A DNA stretch of 40,542 bases from Candidatus Omnitrophota bacterium (GCA_021731625.1 JAKFXC010000099.1:1-40542), one strand, 5' to 3'. Shown: positions 1-10,880, counted from the stretch's first letter. Program-made: numbers and translations. Notes: generated by a model from the letters alone, not told the origin.

Positions 1-636
1 GCGAACAGCCGGACCCTTGGGACCTTATACAGCCCCAGGATAGGATGAGCCGACATCGAGGTGCCAATCCGCGCTGTCGATATGAACTCTCGAGCGCGAT
101 CAGCCTGTTATCCCCAGAGTACCTATTATTCGTTGAGCGATGGCAATCCCACATTCAACCACCGGATCACTAACCCCTACTTTCGTACCTGCTCGTCCTG
201 TCGGACTCGCAGTCAGGCCTACTTATGCGTTTGCACTCTACAGTCGATTGCCGACCGACTTGAGTAGACCTTTGGACCCCTTCGTTATTCTTTAGAAGGG
301 AACCGCCCCAGTCAAACTGCCCATCTGACACTGTTCCCTGCCTGGTTTCACAGGGACAAGGTTAGAATCTAGACATCAACAGGCTAGTATTTCACCGATG
401 CCTCCACCGCGGCTGACGCCGCAGCTTCGCAGGCTCCTAGCTATCCTACACAATCAATATCCAAATCCAATATCAGAATGCAGTAAAGGTTCTGGGGTCT
501 TTTCGTCTTGGTGCGGGTAGACGGCATCTTCACCGCCACTACAATTTCGCCGAGTTCCTCCTTGAGACAGCGCCCAAGTTGTTACACCATTCGTGCGCGT
601 GGGAACTTACCCCACAAGGAATTTCGCTACCTTAGG

Positions 637-1340
637 TATTTGTGTTAGCTTTATGTCGCCATAAAGATCGGACTATATCTTCTCTGTTGTAACAGAGTCT
701 GACGTGTAGTCTCTGAGGATTCTGCTAATTAATTCTTGTTTCGGACGTTTGCGTTGTTTACCTGCATGATTTGTTGAATATGCAAGATCCACGATTCGCA
801 AATTTCCCTGAAGAGTTTTATGCGCGTTATTCTCTAACGCCTCAGTGATTTCCTTCATCACCTGAAAATTATGATGTTTAATTTTTGATCCATATCGCAT
901 GTACTTCTCAAGAAAAGGAACAACCCTTTCTTTTATTACTTGCCGCGACGTGATCTTATAAACTAACACATCTTCATTTCCAGGCTTGGGACTGATGTTA
1001 CCTGATCCAAAAAAAGTTTTTGCATTATCCAGAAGCTCTCTCGCATTTTTATGCTGATACAAAAAGAACTCTGCCTGAATGTAATAACCATATTTTGAAT
1101 TCGGTAAATTTTTGAAAGAGATGCATATACTGCCTTCTCCCTCAATCAATCCTGCAAGAAACCATTTAAACTCTTCAGTAACTAGCAGTCTTTCCTGCTG
1201 ATTTTCTGCACTCATATATTGTCACCTTCGCATTTTTCGTACTGAGTGTGGCTTAAAAAATGCTACGGTAATATGAGATACTCAGACGTTCCAGCATTTA
1301 GTCAGATTTAATAACGGCCCAAATCAGATAGCTGATTTCT
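637..1340 (-). other. Group I intron in 23S rRNA, inserted after U1923 (E. coli numbering)
   Basis: Interrupts the invariant exon AACGGT|CCTAAGG. Group I core by eye: 5' exon UAACGGU pairs with IGS GGCCGUUA (U.G at splice site); P3 TCTGAC/GTCAGA (1301-1306 / 698-703); P4 AAATGC/GCATTT (1294-1299 / 1258-1263); R segment CAGAGACTACACG; P8 CTCTGT-TACA-ACAGAG (682-697); S segment AAGATATAGTCC; P9 CTTTATG-GCGA-CATAAAG (649-666). Confidence 0.92.
673..1215 (-). CDS. LAGLIDADG homing endonuclease encoded in the 23S intron
   Basis: 180 aa with a single LAGLIDADG-type motif (FLAGLIEGEGSI), located within the intron. Confidence 0.93.
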   Translation of the reverse strand: MSAENQQERLLVTEEFKWFLAGLIEGEGSICISFKNLPNSKYGYYIQAEFFLYQHKNARELLDNAKTFFGSGNISPKPGNEDVLVYKITSRQVIKERVVPFLEKYMRYGSKIKHHNFQVMKEITEALENNAHKTLQGNLRIVDLAYSTNHAGKQRKRPKQELISRILRDYTSDSVTTEKI

Positions 1341-3365
1341 ACCGTTATAGTTACGGCCGCCGTTTACTGGGGCTTCGGTTCGTAGCTTTGCCTTACGGCT
1401 AACCACTCCCCTTAACCTTCCAGCACCGGGCAGGTGTCACACCCTATACATTGTCTTGCGACTTAGCAGAGTGATGTGTTTTTACTAAACAGTCACCCGG
1501 GCCTCTTTACTGTGGCCATCAAGGCTTCGTGCGCGGAGCACTACACCCATCAGGCACCCCTTCTCCCGAAGTTACGGGGTGATTTTGCCTAGTTCCTTAA
1601 GGAGGATTCTCTCGAGCACCTTAGCATATTCTGCTTATCTACCTGTGTTGGTTTCCGGTACGAGTGACCACAACACTCCCTTGATGGTTTTTCTCGGCAG
1701 CATGGCATCAATGACTTCACCCTCACTTTCGATCGGGCTCCCCGTCGGTTCTCATTCCGATGTCTCCATCGGAATTACGGCCTTGGACACAGACATCCAA
1801 CCCTGTGCTCATTTAGCCTCCTGCGTCACATCAAGGTAATAACGCTTGTAGTCAGTTCAGGAATATTAACCTGATGTCCATCGCGTACGCCTTTCGGCCT
1901 CTGCTTAGGATCGACTAACCCTGGGCGGATTAACCTTCCCCAGGAAACCTGAGATTTTCGGTGCTACAGTTTCTCGCTGTAGTTTTCGCTACTCATACCA
2001 ACAGTATCACTAGTGCCAACTCCAGCATTCTTCTCAGTATGCCTTCATCGCTTAGCACTACGCTCCCCTACCCCTTATCTATCCGAAGATAGATAAAGCC
2101 ATGACTTCGGTTATAGACTTGAGCCCCGATCATTTTCGGCGCGAAATCACTCGACCAGTGAGCTGTTACGCACTCTTTAAATGATGGCTGCCTCTAAGCC
2201 AACATCCTGGCTGTCTAAGTGATCTCACTTCCTTTACCACTTAGTCTATATTAGGGACCTTAATCGATGGTCTGGGCTGTTTCCCTCTCGAGCTAGAAGC
2301 TTAGCCCTCTAGCTCTGACTTCCGGGGTAAAATAAACGGTATTAGGAGTTTGGTTAGGTTTGGCAACCCGGTAAGGTCCCTAGCCTATTCAGTAACTCTA
2401 CCCCCGTTTATCAATGTCCCGAAGCTAGTCCTAGAACTATTTCGGGGAGAACCAGCAATTGCCACGTTTGACTAGCCTTTCACTCCGACCCACAGCTCAT
2501 CGCGAATCTTTTCAACGATAATGCGTTCGGTCCTCCATCTACCTTTCGGTAGATTTCAACCTGGCCATGGGTAGATCACGTGGTTTCGGGTCTATTATAC
2601 GCTACTATGGTCGCCCTATTCAGACTCGGTTTCCCTGCGCCTGCGTTCCAGAAGGAACTTAAGCTTGCAACGTATAATAACTCGTTGGTCCATTATGCAA
2701 AAGGTACGCCGTCAGCCATTCATGCCCGAAAGCATGCATAGGCCTCCGACAGCTTGTAGGTTTATCATTTCAGGTTCTATTTCACTCCCCTCCCGGGGTT
2801 CTTTTCAACTTTCCCTCACGGTACTTGTTCACTTTCGGTCAGACCGAGTATTTAGGCTTAGCCCATGGTCGGGCCAGATTCCTGCCAGATTTCCCGTGCC
2901 CGGCAGTACTTGGGATGCCTCTAGACTGCTTTGGAATTTCGCATACGTGACTTTCACACTCTATGGCGCAGCTTTTCAACCGCTTCTGCTATTCCATTGC
3001 ATATCACATTAAGGTCCCGCAACCCCGACGAGCAAGCCCGTCGGTTTAGCCTGTTCCCTGTTCGCTCGCCGCTACTAAGAGAATCCCATTCGGTTTCTTT
3101 TCCTCGGGCTACTTAGATGTTTCAATTCGCCCGGTATAGCCTCGATGACCTATGTATTCAGTCAACGATCACCAGGTATGACCCTGGTTGGGTTGCCCCA
3201 TTCGGAGATCCCCGGATCGAAGCCAATTGCGGCTCCCCGGGGCTTATCGCAGCTTTCCACGTCCTTCATCGCCTGTGTCTGCCCAGTCATTCATGATAAA
3301 CCCTTTGTAGCTTGATCGTATGAAAACTACAACTTTGGCTGATTGTATTACCCTTTATTCCATAA

Positions 3366-3379
3366 TTGTCAAAGAGCTA
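3366..3379 (-). promoter_or_regulatory. boxA-like antitermination element ahead of 23S
   Basis: Minus strand TAGCTCTTTGACAA resembles the rRNA boxA consensus TGCTCTTTAACA. Confidence 0.55.
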
Positions 3380-3505
3380 ATCCTGAAATCCGCTCTCACG
3401 CGTATTCAAGAAAAAATATATGCTCCAACTGTTGTCCAAATTAGATACCGAGGTAACTGGTGCCATTCTATTGCAAATACAATCGGCACCAGTTGCAGAG
3501 GCAAC

Positions 3506-3582
3506 TGGTGGAGCCGAGGAGGATTGAACTCCTGACCCCCTGCTTGCAAAGCAGGTGCTCTCCCAAACTGAGCTACGGCCCC
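3506..3582 (-). tRNA. tRNA-Ala (anticodon TGC), 3' CCA encoded
   Basis: GGGGCCGTAGCTCAGTTTGGGAGAGC..CTGCTTTGCAAGCAG..GTTCAATCC..CGGCTCCACCA on minus strand, in the rRNA spacer. Confidence 0.96.
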
Positions 3583-3670
3583 AAATTTCCTTAGATTTAC
3601 TATTTCAAATATTTCCAGAGAAATTTGGGGCGGCCCCTCATTAAACCTCAGGGCCGGTTTCCAAAATATT

Positions 3671-3747
3671 TGGTGGGCCCGAGGGGAATCGAACCACTGA
3701 CCTCGTCCTTATCAGGGACGCGCTCTAACCAACTGAGCTACGGGCCC
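3671..3747 (-). tRNA. tRNA-Ile (anticodon GAT), 3' CCA encoded
   Basis: GGGCCCGTAGCTCAGTTGGTTAGAGCGCGTCCCTGATAAGGACGAGGTCAGTGGTTCGATTCCCCTCGGGCCCACCA on minus strand. Confidence 0.97.
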
Positions 3748-3999
3748 AGAGATTACTATTAGTCCAAGAGTCTGTGGTGCATTCCCTTGCGGGGCCAATT
3801 TCCAAAAATGTAAAAAAAAGCCAAGTCATTCTAGAGAGAAGATCGTGTCTTATTAATCCTCTCAAAGAAGGACTTTGATACTTACTTCTTGCTGGTTTCC
3901 TACCCTATTATAGAACCCCCTCCGCTTCGCTTCGGGGGCGATGCATTTCTAAATTTTATGTCGCCCTGCGGGCTCCATAAAATTAAGAAATAGATCGTA

Positions 4000-5548
<1,549 letters not shown>

Positions 5549-5593
5549 TTGGCTTTTGTAAACTTGGCTTGTAAAAAATAATTTGGACAACAA

Positions 5594-5606
5594 TTGTCAA
5601 AGAACA
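5594..5606 (-). promoter_or_regulatory. boxA element in rRNA leader
   Basis: Minus strand TGTTCTTTGACAA upstream of 16S; close to consensus boxA. Confidence 0.65.
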
Positions 5607-5625
5607 ACCTAATAAAGGTTCAATA

Positions 5626-5653
5626 AATTTAACAGATAAAAATTCAAAGTCAA
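5626..5653 (-). promoter_or_regulatory. Putative sigma70-type rRNA promoter
   Basis: Minus strand TTGACT-N16-TAAATT, about 80 nt upstream of mature 16S. Confidence 0.6.
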
Positions 5654-5666
5654 GAAGATTTTAGGA

Positions 5667-6578
5667 CTATTTTTCTAAAAGGCGTAAAACATTAGCGCCG
5701 CAAATATTTTGGCGTTCCATCGACGAGAAAATACTGGCACTAATAACGCTCAACGATGCAGAAAAATCCTGATTGGCGGGGTAATCGCTGCCCCATAAAA
5801 TATGGGAAGCATCCGTCATCTCCAGTGCACCTGCTAAAGAAGCGGCGGATCGGCTGCCGCTCATATCAAAAAACAAATTTTTAAAATATTCGCCCGGTGG
5901 CTTGGTTAAATCTTTAACAAAATTGCGTCTGCGCAACATCGCATACGTGGTGTCGAAACGTTCGCGGACGATCGGCAGGACCCCGCCGTAATGGGCAAAA
6001 ATAAAATCCACGGCGGGAAACTTCAGAAAAACGCCTTGCATCATCATTATACCTATGCAGGCCGAGACGTCAAGCACATATTCCAGCACCGGAGAGAGCA
6101 AAGGGTCTTTTAGGCGTTCCTCGCCGATGGGATTTAAGATCTGGGGATGGACATGGATGGGCATCTTATGTTGTTGGGCAAATTCATACACTTCAAAAAA
6201 CCGCTCATCGTCGAGGTACGTGCGGTCGTAGCTTGACGCCAAGGAAATAACCTTAAGGCCAAGGCCCTCGATCCGTTTGAGTTCTTCCTTTATGCGTGCA
6301 GGGTTGTCGACGGGTAGGATTCCCCCTCCGATGAACCGCTTAGGGTGTTTTTTGACCAGCCCCGCAATGCCTTGGTTGTAGATTGTGCAAAGGTTGCTCC
6401 ACCCGCCCATGTTCAGGTGGGCGTCGCTGGTGGGATAAACCAGCACTGCCTGATCCACTTGGTTCTCATCCATGAGCTTGAGCTGGCGGTCGGAGTCTGA
6501 CCAAAATTGTTTGAAAAAAGCGGTGTTTTGGGCCACTTCGGGGGGCATGAAGTGGCTGTGGGCATCAACTGTTGCCAT
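5667..6578 (-). CDS. Amidohydrolase family protein (ACMSD/decarboxylase-like)
   Basis: 303 aa; N-terminal DAHSHFMPP, HVHPQ, FAHYGG and LWGSDYP motifs typical of amidohydrolase-2 proteins. Confidence 0.85.
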   Translation of the reverse strand: MATVDAHSHFMPPEVAQNTAFFKQFWSDSDRQLKLMDENQVDQAVLVYPTSDAHLNMGGWSNLCTIYNQGIAGLVKKHPKRFIGGGILPVDNPARIKEELKRIEGLGLKVISLASSYDRTYLDDERFFEVYEFAQQHKMPIHVHPQILNPIGEERLKDPLLSPVLEYVLDVSACIGIMMMQGVFLKFPAVDFIFAHYGGVLPIVRERFDTTYAMLRRRNFVKDLTKPPGEYFKNLFFDMSGSRSAASLAGALEMTDASHILWGSDYPANQDFSASLSVISASIFSSMERQNICGANVLRLLEK

Positions 6579-6811
6579 TACAGCATCCGGTTCTCTTTGA
6601 GAACTTTTTCAACTTCCTGGATGGATTTAATTAACTGTGGCAATAAGGTCACGTTGATGGCAACGCCCTTTGCCGTGGCCACCATATCCGAGGAACCCTG
6701 GGTCTGGGTCCAAATGCGGATGTCCACTAAATCATTGCCTTTGAACTCGCGCACACCGACGCGCACTTCCTGGAATTTGTTTTTTGAAAAGGTCGAAATA
6801 GTTTTGTCCAC
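6578..6811 (-). CDS. PC4/p15 transcriptional coactivator-like small protein
   Basis: EVRVGVREFKGNDLVDIRIW...ATAKGVAINVTLLPQLIKSIQEVEKVL resembles the PC4 fold signature; GTG start at 6811 preferred (AAGGGGG upstream); the listed ORF extends to 6850. Confidence 0.6.
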   Translation of the reverse strand: MDKTISTFSKNKFQEVRVGVREFKGNDLVDIRIWTQTQGSSDMVATAKGVAINVTLLPQLIKSIQEVEKVLKENRML

Positions 6812-6821
6812 ACCAACCCCC

Positions 6822-7607
6822 TTACCTGGCCTGGGTCTGTTTGTAATCAATGATCGGCTTGGTCCAGGTCGTCAATTGATTAATGACCGCCAACTCCAAG
6901 GGACAGGCATTGGCGGGAACTGACAAGGCAAAAGACACCATGTCGGCAACTGCTATCGGATCCATCAAGCGGTCGCGTTGTTCTTTGGCGACGTCTTTCA
7001 AATGGTCCGTCAAATCGGAAGCCACCACACCGGGTAAAAGTGAAGTCACTTTGATATTATATTCGCGCATTTCCCAAAAGAGACCTTTTAAAAAAGCCCG
7101 CAAGCCCATCTTAAGTGAGCTGTAGGCCAGAAAACCGCGGGGAATGGGATCGACGAGTGTAGAACCGGAAACCACGTTGATGATCTGGCCGCTTTTGCGG
7201 GTGACCATGTCCGGGATGATCAAACGGATCAAGCGCACATACCCTAAATAATTGACGTGGGCCAGCATTTCAAAATCTTCAATGGGCTGCTCGTGAAATG
7301 GATGCTGGCTGGAAACACCGGCAACATTGACGAGGATATCAATTTGGGCGAACCTGGACTTGGCTTTCTCGACCAGGTTTTTGAGATCTTGAAGTTTGGC
7401 AACGTCGCAGGAGATGCCGATGGCTTCGATGCCGTATTTGTCTTTGAGTTGCTTGACGGTCTCATCCAGCGGGCCTTGGGTGCGCGCGGCGAGTACCAAG
7501 TGCGCGCCGTGCTCGGCCAAGCGGGTGGCAATGGCCTTGCCAATGCCGCGGCTGGCGCCGGTCACAATCGCCGTTTTTCCTTTTAAATCCACAGACACAT
7601 GCGCCAT
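6822..7607 (-). CDS. Short-chain dehydrogenase/reductase
   Basis: TGASRGIG cofactor motif, NVAG, YSSLK active site. Confidence 0.93.
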   Translation of the reverse strand: MAHVSVDLKGKTAIVTGASRGIGKAIATRLAEHGAHLVLAARTQGPLDETVKQLKDKYGIEAIGISCDVAKLQDLKNLVEKAKSRFAQIDILVNVAGVSSQHPFHEQPIEDFEMLAHVNYLGYVRLIRLIIPDMVTRKSGQIINVVSGSTLVDPIPRGFLAYSSLKMGLRAFLKGLFWEMREYNIKVTSLLPGVVASDLTDHLKDVAKEQRDRLMDPIAVADMVSFALSVPANACPLELAVINQLTTWTKPIIDYKQTQAR

Positions 7608-7612
7608 GAACT

Positions 7613-8065
7613 TTATCCTTTCTTAACGAGGGCCTCGTCTTCAATGACTTTCTTAAAAATTTTCATATTGTCCTGGGAATGCTTGTTGATGAATCCTTCA
7701 ATTTGCTCGGGAGAAAATTTGGTGAACTTGGGGTCCATTTCGAAATCCTGGATCCAAGTCATTTTGATCCCTTCCGGGGTCTCCGTGTAAAACCAAACGA
7801 TTTTCATGTATTTGAACGGAAACAATGGTTCCCAACGTTGGGCGTAGGCAAATTTGAGGTCTTTATACAACCAGCGTTTGGAGACCCAGGATTTGCCTTC
7901 CTCGTCGGTCAGACGAAAAGTAATTTCATTGGCTTTGCGCTCGAGCACATCGGCCTTGGCATATTCGTCGCCGAAAAGTTCGGTCCAGCGCTCGATTTTG
8001 TTGGAGATGTCGAAGACTGATTCGTAGGGTGCGTTGATGATGATGGAGTTGACCGTGTGTCCCAT
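7613..8065 (-). CDS. TcmN-like polyketide aromatase/cyclase (SRPBCC fold)
   Basis: NSIIINAPYESVFDISNKIERWTELFGDEYAKADVLER...FRLTDEEGKSWVSKR...FKYMKIVWFY...MTWIQDFEM aligns by eye with TcmN/WhiE aromatase-cyclases; MGHTVN start at 8065 preferred. Confidence 0.85.
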   Translation of the reverse strand: MGHTVNSIIINAPYESVFDISNKIERWTELFGDEYAKADVLERKANEITFRLTDEEGKSWVSKRWLYKDLKFAYAQRWEPLFPFKYMKIVWFYTETPEGIKMTWIQDFEMDPKFTKFSPEQIEGFINKHSQDNMKIFKKVIEDEALVKKG

Positions 8066-8075
8066 TAATTCCTCC

Positions 8076-8498
8076 TCATTGTCTTGTTTGTTTAAAATAA
8101 GCCCTGACAACAGGTCTGGTTAAAAAATATATTGGCACACCAGCGACCAAAGCTTCTGCGACGCCTAAATGCATTACGAACATAAAACATTTCAAAATGT
8201 TCCAAGGATGCGCATCATTAAAAACCCAGGCAAATAAAAAGCATATCCACATACAGCCAATGACAAGATGAAAGCAAATACTTCCTTTCCTTGCCCAATC
8301 TTTACCTAGCACTAAACCGATTCCTAAGATTAAAGGAAGAAAATTAAACAATGTACTAAAATTCTTTACGCCATGGGGACTCTGTTGGAAAAAAATTAGG
8401 AAATCGCCACGTCCGCGAATTAAAGAATCCAACGAACAAAATATGTACATGCCTCCTAAAATTCTTACAACCCATAAACTTATTTTTCCATTAAACAT
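8076..8498 (-). CDS. Hypothetical multi-pass membrane protein
   Basis: 140 aa with several hydrophobic segments. Confidence 0.65.
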   Translation of the reverse strand: MFNGKISLWVVRILGGMYIFCSLDSLIRGRGDFLIFFQQSPHGVKNFSTLFNFLPLILGIGLVLGKDWARKGSICFHLVIGCMWICFLFAWVFNDAHPWNILKCFMFVMHLGVAEALVAGVPIYFLTRPVVRAYFKQTRQ

Positions 8499-8499
8499 A

Positions 8500-8955
8500 T
8501 TACTCTAATCTTGTTCCGCTCACCTTCACTCCATTGGTGCTTGAACCGAAAACGGATTGGCCATCCGTGGACAACCTTAACGTATCGACGTATCCCGTTG
8601 GCCACGATATGGCGATTTTATTGTCCTTTGAATCTACACAGCTCCAGCTGCCAATGGCTGTCGGAAAAGGATCGGTCCGATTCCTCCGCCAGATCGCGTT
8701 GCCGTCCGGCGCCATGGTGACCACTCCGCCGATAAACCAGGACCAGTTTCCTAGATATTGCTCGCATCCTTGGACCCGGTGAGGTGCCGGCACAGCATAG
8801 GCCTCACGCGCCACAGGCTGCGACTCTTTGTTGCGGTTTAAGTTATGGCTGAACAAGCTCAACAAACCAACAATGGCGGTAATTAAACTGGCCACGCCGG
8901 TCAATATACCGGGTAGAGTGGTCCAAAATGACTGTTTGTTTTCTGGTGCTGTCAT
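8500..8955 (-). CDS. Hypothetical protein with one N-terminal TM segment
   Basis: 151 aa; TM segment LPGILTGVASLITAIVGLLSLF followed by a small soluble domain. Confidence 0.6.
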   Translation of the reverse strand: MTAPENKQSFWTTLPGILTGVASLITAIVGLLSLFSHNLNRNKESQPVAREAYAVPAPHRVQGCEQYLGNWSWFIGGVVTMAPDGNAIWRRNRTDPFPTAIGSWSCVDSKDNKIAISWPTGYVDTLRLSTDGQSVFGSSTNGVKVSGTRLE

Positions 8956-8961
8956 ACCAAA

Positions 8962-8997
8962 GGCCTTAAAAGTGGAGTCAGAGCCATTTTTAAGGCC
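8962..8997. repeat. Inverted repeat GGCCTTAAAA...TTTTAAGGCC
   Basis: Perfect 10-nt arms immediately upstream of the 8500-8955 CDS. Confidence 0.7.
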
Positions 8998-9085
8998 ACT
9001 TTATTCTTGCACAATCTCGTTAAATTAGGTACACTTCTAACAATCTACCTTAGTCGGAGAGAAACTTTTATCCATTATGCTACCG

Positions 9086-9115
9086 GGCCGCGAGAATCTC
9101 GCGGCCTCTCTTTTT
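9086..9115 (+). terminator. Rho-independent terminator, functional orientation plus strand
   Basis: GGCCGCGAG-AAT-CTCGCGGCC followed by TCTCTTTTT on the plus strand, right after the stop of the minus-strand cyclase. Confidence 0.7.
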
Positions 9116-9914
9116 ATAGTATTGCTACCACCCTGGACCAACCTGCTCCTGCATTCCTTACTTTAACTGGTAAACAAGACACTGTGAATCCAAAGGGCTT
9201 AGGGATTGCCCCTAAATTACCCAAGCGTTCCATATGGCAATATTCCCGACGGCGGCCTAAAAAATGGCATGGCCAAATTTTACTTTTATCTTTGGTGCTT
9301 AAAAATTCCTTAAACATTAAAGAACATGGGCGGTCCAGGCCGATGGTATCAATGCCCATCATTTTGATGCCTTGGTCGAGTAAATACTCCACCGCCTCGG
9401 TCGTCATTCCGACATATTTGTTAACATACTCATCAGTCCCTAACAACTCATCTCCCCCGGTCCAAATGAGAACAATGTCTAAGGGCTTAAGTTTGTATTT
9501 GATTTTATCCAGGGCATCGATCACATCTTTTTTGCTAATGGCGACCGGAAATTCTAAATGGGTAAAATCTAGTCGCACACCTTGACCGTAGCACCAATCG
9601 AGTGGCACATCCATAATTTGTTTGGCCGGCTTACCTTCACAGGTCGATCCGTAGTGAAACGGCGCGTCCACATGCGAACCCATGTGCACGGAAGAGTTGA
9701 CAATCTCCAGCGAAAGCATCTCGCCATCGGGAATTTCATCCGCCGTGGCAACGCGCTCACCTTTGTCAAAACGGGCCTGACCATTGGGCTGTTTGGACAT
9801 CACCACCCAATTGAAATGCTCCACCCCTTGCGCGTGCGTGATGCGCTCGATCTTGGCGTCATGCGTTTCGACGAGGGTATCGTCTATGGGGAGACTGAGG
9901 TCTATAATTTTCAT
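9114..9914 (-). CDS. Metal-dependent cyclase/hydrolase (KynB-like cyclase family)
   Basis: IDLSLPIDD start and HMGSHVDAPFHY metal motif. Confidence 0.88.
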   Translation of the reverse strand: MKIIDLSLPIDDTLVETHDAKIERITHAQGVEHFNWVVMSKQPNGQARFDKGERVATADEIPDGEMLSLEIVNSSVHMGSHVDAPFHYGSTCEGKPAKQIMDVPLDWCYGQGVRLDFTHLEFPVAISKKDVIDALDKIKYKLKPLDIVLIWTGGDELLGTDEYVNKYVGMTTEAVEYLLDQGIKMMGIDTIGLDRPCSLMFKEFLSTKDKSKIWPCHFLGRRREYCHMERLGNLGAIPKPFGFTVSCLPVKVRNAGAGWSRVVAIL

Positions 9915-10150
9915 TTGGATTTCAATATGGCCACGATTTCGTTGAACGACTGAGTTTTCTTTAATTCATTGTCCTTCAGTTGTACTCCGAACTCTTTCTT
10001 AATGGCCACTGAAATCTCCACCATTTCCGTCGAGTCTATACCTAAGGATTCATCCAATTTGGCGCCAGGGATGATTTCATTTTCTTTAATATCCAAAACT
10101 TTTCTTAGGATGTTCTTCACTTTATCTTCGATGGCTATTTGGGTGTCCAT
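9911..10150 (-). CDS. Acyl carrier protein
   Basis: 79 aa with LDESLGIDSTEMVE phosphopantetheine attachment motif; 4-nt overlap with cyclase. Confidence 0.93.
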   Translation of the reverse strand: MDTQIAIEDKVKNILRKVLDIKENEIIPGAKLDESLGIDSTEMVEISVAIKKEFGVQLKDNELKKTQSFNEIVAILKSK

Positions 10151-10162
10151 TGCTCCCTCCGA

Positions 10163-10879
10163 TTATGGTTTTACGGCTTCCACATATAAGGTTTCTGATT
10201 CTCGTTGGGGTATTTCCAATTGTTCCAGGTCCGGCGTTTTACCTTCGAGACGTTTTAACTTCCGCACATTTATGAATCCCACCCGCTCCAAAACATTCTT
10301 TAGCGAAGAAAAATCATGGAACCACTTGTGGACCCCACCGCTGTCGTACGCCTTGGCGGCAAAAATCTGGCTGCAGGTTTGGGCATTCTGGAACGTGCAG
10401 GCCTTTCTTATTTCCTCCTGCTCGAAAAAACCAGCGTTACTGGAAATGAAATTGCGCGCGTAGATTTCTAAATCCGGGCAGCTAAGGCGAATTACGCCGC
10501 CGGATTTTAATACCTTAAATGCCTCCCGGGAAAATTCAATCGCAAGATTTAAATCCAAATGCTCGATAAAATGCGCTCCCGCAATATAAGAAACACTGCC
10601 CGGCGGCCATGGCCAAGGTTTGAGCAAATTGTAATTTAGAAACAGCGCGCCGTCGATGACTTTGGGACGGCCATATTCTTGGTTGCGTTCATACAGGACA
10701 TTGCACCAGCCGTTAAGCAAACCTAAACCACAGCCGACATTCAAGCGTTCGACCGGTTGTTCCGAAAAATATTTTCTTAACGCCTTCTCGCCGAGCGGCG
10801 TATAGCGAAGAAGCAACAGCGAGTATAGATGCCTGGAAAATCCTTGTAGCTTAAAAGCCCGCTTTTTCCATTTGGACAT
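10163..10879 (-). CDS. Class I SAM-dependent methyltransferase-like protein
   Basis: LNVGCG motif and HFIEHLDL...FKVLKSGGVIRLSCPDLE. Confidence 0.82.
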   Translation of the reverse strand: MSKWKKRAFKLQGFSRHLYSLLLLRYTPLGEKALRKYFSEQPVERLNVGCGLGLLNGWCNVLYERNQEYGRPKVIDGALFLNYNLLKPWPWPPGSVSYIAGAHFIEHLDLNLAIEFSREAFKVLKSGGVIRLSCPDLEIYARNFISSNAGFFEQEEIRKACTFQNAQTCSQIFAAKAYDSGGVHKWFHDFSSLKNVLERVGFINVRKLKRLEGKTPDLEQLEIPQRESETLYVEAVKP

Positions 10880-10880
10880 A

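Larger units (their letters stand above)
1..3325 (-). rRNA. rrl: 23S ribosomal RNA, 3' portion outside window, interrupted by an intron at about 637-1340
   Basis: Reverse complement has highly conserved 23S segments (GATGTCGGCTCATCCTATCCTGGGGCTG; GGCCGTAACTATAACGGT...CCTAAGGTAGCGAAATTCC; GGCGATGAAGGACGTGG near the 5' end). 5' end approximate. Confidence 0.97.

Noticed and set aside
3895-3990. Strong hairpins downstream of 16S (cccctccgcttcgcttcgggggcg; aaattttatgtcgcc..ggctccataaaatt)
   Set aside because: Consistent with ordinary rRNA spacer/processing structures.
9030-9105. tRNA-like stretch on the minus strand (GCCCGGTAGCATAATGGATAAAAGTTTCTCTCCGAC)
   Set aside because: D-arm-like segment only; anticodon stem does not pair properly and there is no TpsiC arm. 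Possibly a decayed tRNA, but not supportable.
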